64,000 bases of DNA from Blattamonas nauphoetae. Its lineage: Eukaryota; Preaxostyla; Oxymonadida. The position numbers were made by a program, and so were the translations under genes. Within the stretch, counting starts at the first letter, position 1. Each line of letters begins with the position of its first letter. Of this stretch, positions 59,099 through 64,000 are shown piece by piece. The stretch spans positions 1 through 64,000 of the forward strand of contig JARBJD010000007.1 of assembly GCA_033064195.1 (NCBI GenBank), written 5' to 3'. Under the pieces are notes generated by a model. That model saw only the letters and a list, made by a program, of their open reading frames with translations, did no database searches and was not told the DNA's origin.

Positions 59099-60691
59099 AT
59101 GGATCAACTTGCTGTGTGTTCTATCAACTTTTGCTTCTTGTAATCTCGTCCACACTCTCATTTTTGGTCTATTTCGCAATAATTCTCCTTTCGAATAATC
59201 TCAGCAAATCGCTGCTCGCTTAGAAAAAGTTGCCGATCGTTTGGAAAAATGTGGCGGTCCCGTTCAGGAAGAACAAGCACCCGATGCATTTGATGTATAC
59301 AATTGATTTATGTCTAATCGTTGCGTGATTTGTGCATTCACTCCATTTTTAGCTCTTCTTGACCCAATACCTCGACCCAATCGTTGCAGCTGCCAAAACT
59401 CTCCCAGAAAAGATCCAAAAGATGGTTTGCCTTTTTTTCTGGTAAATGATCCACTTTTATGCAGAACCAACTCTTTGAACAAGTCTATCGTGAGGAAGCC
59501 AAGATCATCAAACAAGCACTTCAATGCCAAAAGCCCACCCCAGATGAGCTCAAGAACCTCGCCAAACCCATTGACGAAAATATCAAGGTATTTTTTCCAT
59601 CTTTTTCATCCAAGTAGGCTCTCCTGAAAATTGCCCCCTTCAAAAACGAAGATATTTACAACTACGGGAAAACCCTCGAAGAGGCATCGAAATGCGCAAA
59701 CTGGATCCTCATTGCTCAGACTCCAATGGACTACATCGACAACACATGGCAAGTTGGTGAAGTTTTCTGCCTGAAGCTCATCCGTGAGACAAAGACTGAA
59801 AAGCCCGAACACGCTGCCTGGGCAAATGCTGTCAAGAAATTCTGTGTTGAATTGCTCGCATTTGTGAAAGAATATCATCGCACCGGTCTTACATGGAATG
59901 CTAAAGGCAAACCCCTCTCTCAATTCGTTCCTTCAGCTGCACCAGCCGCTGCTCCGGCCCCAGCTCAAGCCAAGGCCGTTGAAACTACCACAAGCACAGG
60001 ACCAGCAGCTGTAGATCTTAGTGCTGCTTTGAGTGTTGGAACATCCGGATTGAAGAAGGTAGACCCATCCGAGAAGACAAAGAACAGACCAGCTGAAGAA
60101 AGAAAATCCACTGTTCCAGACGATATCTCAGCCAAAAGACTTGAGAGAGAAGCACAAGCTGCAACAAAGGCTGCTGTCAAAGTCTCTCCTCCCAAATTTG
60201 AAAACGTTCGTGGACGACTCCATGTCGAGCACCAGGTGAACAACAAGGAACTCAAATTCGACTCAGAATCTCCTCGCCAGATTATCTATCTGTTTAACGA
60301 CAAGAACTCTGCTCTCCAAGTTTCAGGGAAGGTCAACGGTGTCACCATCGACAAGTGCATCAACTGCCAGGTTGTCCTCGACAGCGTGATTGCCAACATT
60401 GAAATTATTAACTCGCGCAATGTCTCCATCCAGATCACTGGAAATGCATCATCAATCGTCATTGAGAGCTCTGAAGATGTCAAAATGTACCTCTCGGAAG
60501 AATCGAAGAAATCCATCGAAATCTTCTCTGCGAAATCGAATGGCATGATTGTCTACGCTCCAGGTATTCGTGTTGACCCCGACACTAAGGAAGCCACCGA
60601 AGGCCAATGCGAATATCCTCTCCCATCCACCATCACATCGAAATTCAATGACAAAGGAGAACTGGATAGTGGCTTTGTCAAGCATGGATAA
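59099..60691 (+). CDS. adenylyl cyclase-associated protein (CAP/Srv2)
   Basis: Exons 59099-59113, 59205-59294, 59353-59424, 59465-59587 and 59618-60691 join in phase to 457 aa. The start MDQLAQIAARLEKVADRLE holds the RLExxxxRLE signature that opens CAP proteins. The N-terminal helical domain includes LDPIVAAAK and WVLIAQTPMDYI-like sequence (WILIAQTPMDYID). A Pro/Ala-rich P1-like segment (APAAAPAPAQA) is followed by the C-terminal beta-sheet CARP domain (GRLHVEHQVNNKEL, KVNGVTIDKC). CAP recycles actin monomers from cofilin and binds G-actin. REV1 diverges 185 nt upstream. Confidence 0.95.
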
Positions 60692-60885
60692 ATGTCTTTC
60701 GTTGTCTCAATACACTTTCGTTTCTTGTTGTCCCTTCTCCCATCTGTCAGTTCTCATTGGTTCCATGAAATGTGCTCGAATGTGGATCGAGAGATCGGTG
60801 TGGATAATATGTCTCGAATGATGATTATATTGTGAGATGATAGATAAACTAACACAAGAATAGATGTTTGGCATCAGACGATAGC

Positions 60886-61375
60886 TCATTGGTTGTTTCC
60901 AGTCGGTTTGAGGTTCATCATATTCCTTTGTCTCGCCTAGGAAAATAAAATCGATGAAAAATGGATACCGAGGCTTCAATGTATTCCTTGAAAGAAAAGA
61001 GTGAGAGAACACAGAAGTATGATTTGAGGGAATCGAAAAATACCGATTGTTCGTTCTTCTTTCGGTGATTTGTAAAATCATCAGCATCTGGATCCCTCAT
61101 GATAGTAAATTGTTCACTTGTATAAGTCGATCGACTTGTTGTAGTCCATGTATCAGTATCATCAACAAATCCTGGATTCATCTGGAGGAAACAATGAGCA
61201 GAAGATTGAACTCGAAATTGAAGATGAATACTCTTGTCCAGAGATTCTTGGACACTTCTCGACTGATTGTCTTGTATCTCTCCTCCTCATCCTCAGTAAG
61301 GCCATATCTGTTTGTGGTGTTCATCGAAACTGGAATAGAAAAAACAATGGTTCGATCGAATTTATTTGTTGGCAT
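60886..61375 (-). CDS. small hypothetical protein
   Basis: Exons 61375-61232 and 61181-61044 join in phase across a 50-nt intron. A third exon is either 60936-60886 (107-nt intron, 110 aa in all, ending KPTGNNQ) or a shorter-intron alternative at 60986-60918 ending RRDKGI. The N-terminus MPTNKFDRTIVFS leads into a charged stretch (GLTEDEEERYKTISREVSKN), then DDTDTWTTTSRSTYTSEQ and KKNEQ. No family is recognised. The stretch between its start and the inverted-repeat boundary (61376-61448) holds nothing else. Confidence 0.5.
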
Positions 61376-61448
61376 GCTGAATGAGAAGTCACTGCTCAGT
61401 GAAGAAATTGAGGTTCTCCCCCTTCACACTGTATTTCAGTCTCGTTTT

Positions 61449-64000
61449 ACATTCTCGACATTTGTCGCCATTTCACAGAACAAAATGTGATAATTAGGTA
61501 TAGAAGGAGCTACCTGACAAAATTACAATTTGTCGATGAACTGTTCTCCACGCGGAATCCCTGGAGAAAGTCCTTTCCGCTGTCTGATCGAACGGATCAC
61601 AGCATTTGGCTTCGACTTCTCGTCAAACACATCACCCGCCATCTCTTCCCAGTGGTCAAACACGCACTGGGGGAAGGCTTGGCCCGATGTGTGACCCCGA
61701 AGGTCCGCCGTGAACCCAAACGACTCCGCCACTGGCAGGAACGCCTTCACTTGCACCAGAGGCGTCCCAAATCGAGGCTCTTCCGAGATCACCTGCCCGC
61801 GACGCTTGTTCAGGCACGAGTACACCCCTCCCACTGCTTCCTGTGGCACCGTGATCTCCGCCAGGAACGTCGGCTCAAGCAGCGTGGGGCACGCAAACAG
61901 CTGCGACGCGTACATGCACGACTTGATCGCCGGCACAAGCTGCGCTCCACTCCGGTGAGTCGGCTCCGGGTGCAGTGTCGCGTCCATCACGTTGAACCGG
62001 ATCCCTCGCATCGTCTCGTCGCACAGCCCTCCTTTCGCTGACGCCCACGCAAACGCTTCCACAAACAACGACGACGCCTGGTCCAGGTACTGCACAGACT
62101 TGCTCTGATCAACCACCACGTTCGGCCCACGGCTGTCTGGCCCGAAGCACCACAGTCTCTTCGAGTCCCCTGCATCCCACTTGTACTTCGACACCAGCTC
62201 CTTCCCCAGCTCCTTGCTGTCCAGATGAGGCCCAATCGTCCCGTTCTCAATCCCTTCCACAAGCGAAGCGTCCAGCGGCTCTGCCGTCATGTACACTCTG
62301 TTCAGCTTGTTCGACGACTTCGCCAGCGCTGTCTGACTGCTTCCAGACCGGATCGTCTCGCTGTACTGCACAACTGGGTCCGAAATCTTCACTTCCGTCC
62401 CGCCCATGAAGTCCTCCTGGAGATCCTTCAGGCAGATCTCCAGATGCAGCTCCCCTGCCCCAGCGATGATGTGCTCGTTTGCGTCCGAAATCGTGATCTG
62501 GCACAGCGGGTCAGACTTCGCCAGTCGCTTCAGGCCCTCCACCAGCTTCGGAAGATCTCCCATCGATTTCGGTTCAACAGCAACACGCACCACTGGCGCC
62601 ACTGAAAACTTCATCGTCGCGATGTTGTGTGCGTCCTCGCAGTCCGTGATCGTCCCGCTCTTCGTCAGGTAGTTGTCCACACCCACCAGGCAGCACGTGT
62701 TCCCAGCCGGCACGTCGTCCACCGCCTCGAACTTCCGGCACATGTACAGCACCACGCGCGAGATCGGCTTCACGAACAGGTCCTCTTTCCGCCCATGCAC
62801 GAAGTTCGGGCCCTGCATCCGCACCTTCATCCCCGTCCGCACTGTCCCCGAGAACACTCGCCCAAACGCGTTGAACCGCGTCTTGTCTGCCGGAACCATC
62901 TTCGACACGTAGAATATCAGCGGCCCGTCGGGGTTGCATTCTCGGATCCCGTTCGCACACACATCGTCCAGTGGACCTGTGTACAGTGTGTCCACGCGAT
63001 ACCGCTGAGCCTCCAGAGGCGACGGGAGGCACAGGATGATCGCTTCCAGAAGAGCATCCGCTGCTGGCATCCAGCTCTGCATCACCGCTTTCAGCAACTT
63101 CCGCTCGCTCAGAGCATGTTGGTCTGCTGTCAGCGTCACCCCCATCTGACTCATCATCGTGCCCAGCGTTCCGTGGTCGTTCTCTGTCGCTGCTCGGAAC
63201 ACTGCTGCCAGCGGCTCCAGAACGTATTGCACGAACCCTCTCTTCAGCTTCGTCCCTGTCTCGTCTGTGTCTGTCTTCTGCCACTTCCCTGTTTTCGGGT
63301 TGAAGAAGTGGTTCCCCCACAGCTTCTTTGTGAATGATTCCACTGCCACTCCAAACTTCAAAGCGTAGATCCGCGCAAACCGTTCCAGCGTGAATCCGAA
63401 CTGATGAAGCCCAGACCCAAACACAACGTTCCCTTCCACCGGGTTGATCTCAATCTCCCCAAGCGCCTCGTCGTGGTACGTCGCAATCAGCACGTTCATG
63501 TCTTCGATCACTCGCTGGAACTTCTGATAGATTTCTTCTGGGTCTGCCTTCAGCTCCAGCAGCACGCGGTCGATCTTGTTCATCATCAGAACGGGACGCA
63601 CGCGCTCTGTCAGCGCTTGCCGGAGCACCGTTTCTGTCTGCACTGACACACCCGACACACAGTCAACAACCACAAGTCCACCGTCTGTCACTCGAATCGC
63701 GGCGGTCACTTCCGACGAGAAGTCCACGTGGCCAGGTGAGTCAATCACGTTGATCAGGTATCCATCCCGCTTCCCTGCAATCTCGAACTCGTAGAACAGC
63801 GAGATTCCCGTCGACTTGATTGTGATCCCTCGCTTCTGTTCGTCTGCTCGCGTGTCCATCACTCGAACATCACCAGCTTGCGACCCAATGATTCCTGCCT
63901 TTTGAACAAGCGCATCTGTCAGCGTCGATTTCCCTACAAGCAACATTCACATCCACCGTCACTCAAACAGCAGAAGCACACCGTGATCAACATGAGCAAT
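61449..64000. repeat. right arm of a large inverted repeat, cut by the window edge
   Basis: Mirror of 43763-46314 and continuing past the edge. The inner boundary at 61449 is sharp; the flanking DNA on either side of the two inner ends is unrelated. Confidence 0.95.
61523..64000 (-). CDS. elongation factor 2, copy 2 (5' end beyond the window)
   Basis: Exon 2 is 63933-61523 and the 48-nt intron is 63934-63981. Only the last 19 nt of exon 1 are inside the window; by symmetry the ATG would lie 72 nt past the edge. Every visible residue equals copy 1, including the THRSGAQ diphthamide loop and the same stop and 3' flank. The gene is not truncated in itself as far as can be seen; only the window ends. 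The lack of silent differences implies a recent duplication or ongoing gene conversion. Confidence 0.95.

Noticed and set aside
1-64000. Retroelements, Polinton-like elements or CRISPR arrays
   Set aside because: No reverse transcriptase, integrase, capsid or packaging motif and no spaced direct repeats of CRISPR type were seen.

Overview
The window is nuclear DNA of a compact-genome, flagellated protist. The right 55 kb is packed with intact eukaryotic genes on both strands. They are interrupted by short GT-AG introns, mostly 28-60 nt, and separated by short gaps; two pairs of divergent start codons are only 48 and 56 nt apart. Stops are standard. A Tctex-type dynein light chain and a MAK/ICK-type kinase point to a flagellate. 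Fragments of a glycine-rich beta-helix surface family, together with the gene style, suggest a metamonad, perhaps an oxymonad such as Blattamonas. The organism assignment is inference.

Layout. 1-9 kb: repeat-rich and decayed. It holds a 32-bp minisatellite (about 540-1890), a broken protein kinase with helical repeats, a broken beta-helix fragment, another broken helical gene and a 203-bp inverted repeat that would form a long hairpin. 9-12 kb: a TVP15/COPI-associated-like Golgi protein, a CRIPT homologue and a small four-span membrane protein. 12-24 kb: the unfolded-protein-response sensor IRE1 (luminal, membrane, kinase and RNase parts), an acidic protein, an LRR protein, a TTC27-like TPR protein and a NEK-like pseudokinase with a SPRY-like end. 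24.6-38.2 kb: a giant TRRAP/Tra1 homologue with one exon of 12.8 kb. 38.7-41.5 kb: an SLC45-like sugar transporter and a secreted Cys-containing protein. A 2.1-kb gene-poor gap follows.

43.7-64 kb: elongation factor 2 occurs twice, as arms of an inverted repeat of at least 2552 bp that runs off the right edge. The 15.1 kb between the arms carries ribosomal protein eL42, a ubiquitin-specific protease, a MAK/ICK-type kinase, an AIG1/FAR-17a-like membrane protein, a WW-MyTH4-RhoGAP protein, a Tctex-type dynein light chain, REV1, cyclase-associated protein (CAP) and a small unknown gene.

The genes are mostly unrelated housekeeping functions. Loose themes are the secretory pathway (IRE1, TVP15-like), translation (EF2, eL42), actin control (RhoGAP, CAP) and flagella (dynein light chain, MAK/ICK kinase). 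Exon boundaries were worked out by hand from splice sites, reading phase and family conservation; where they stay open this is stated.
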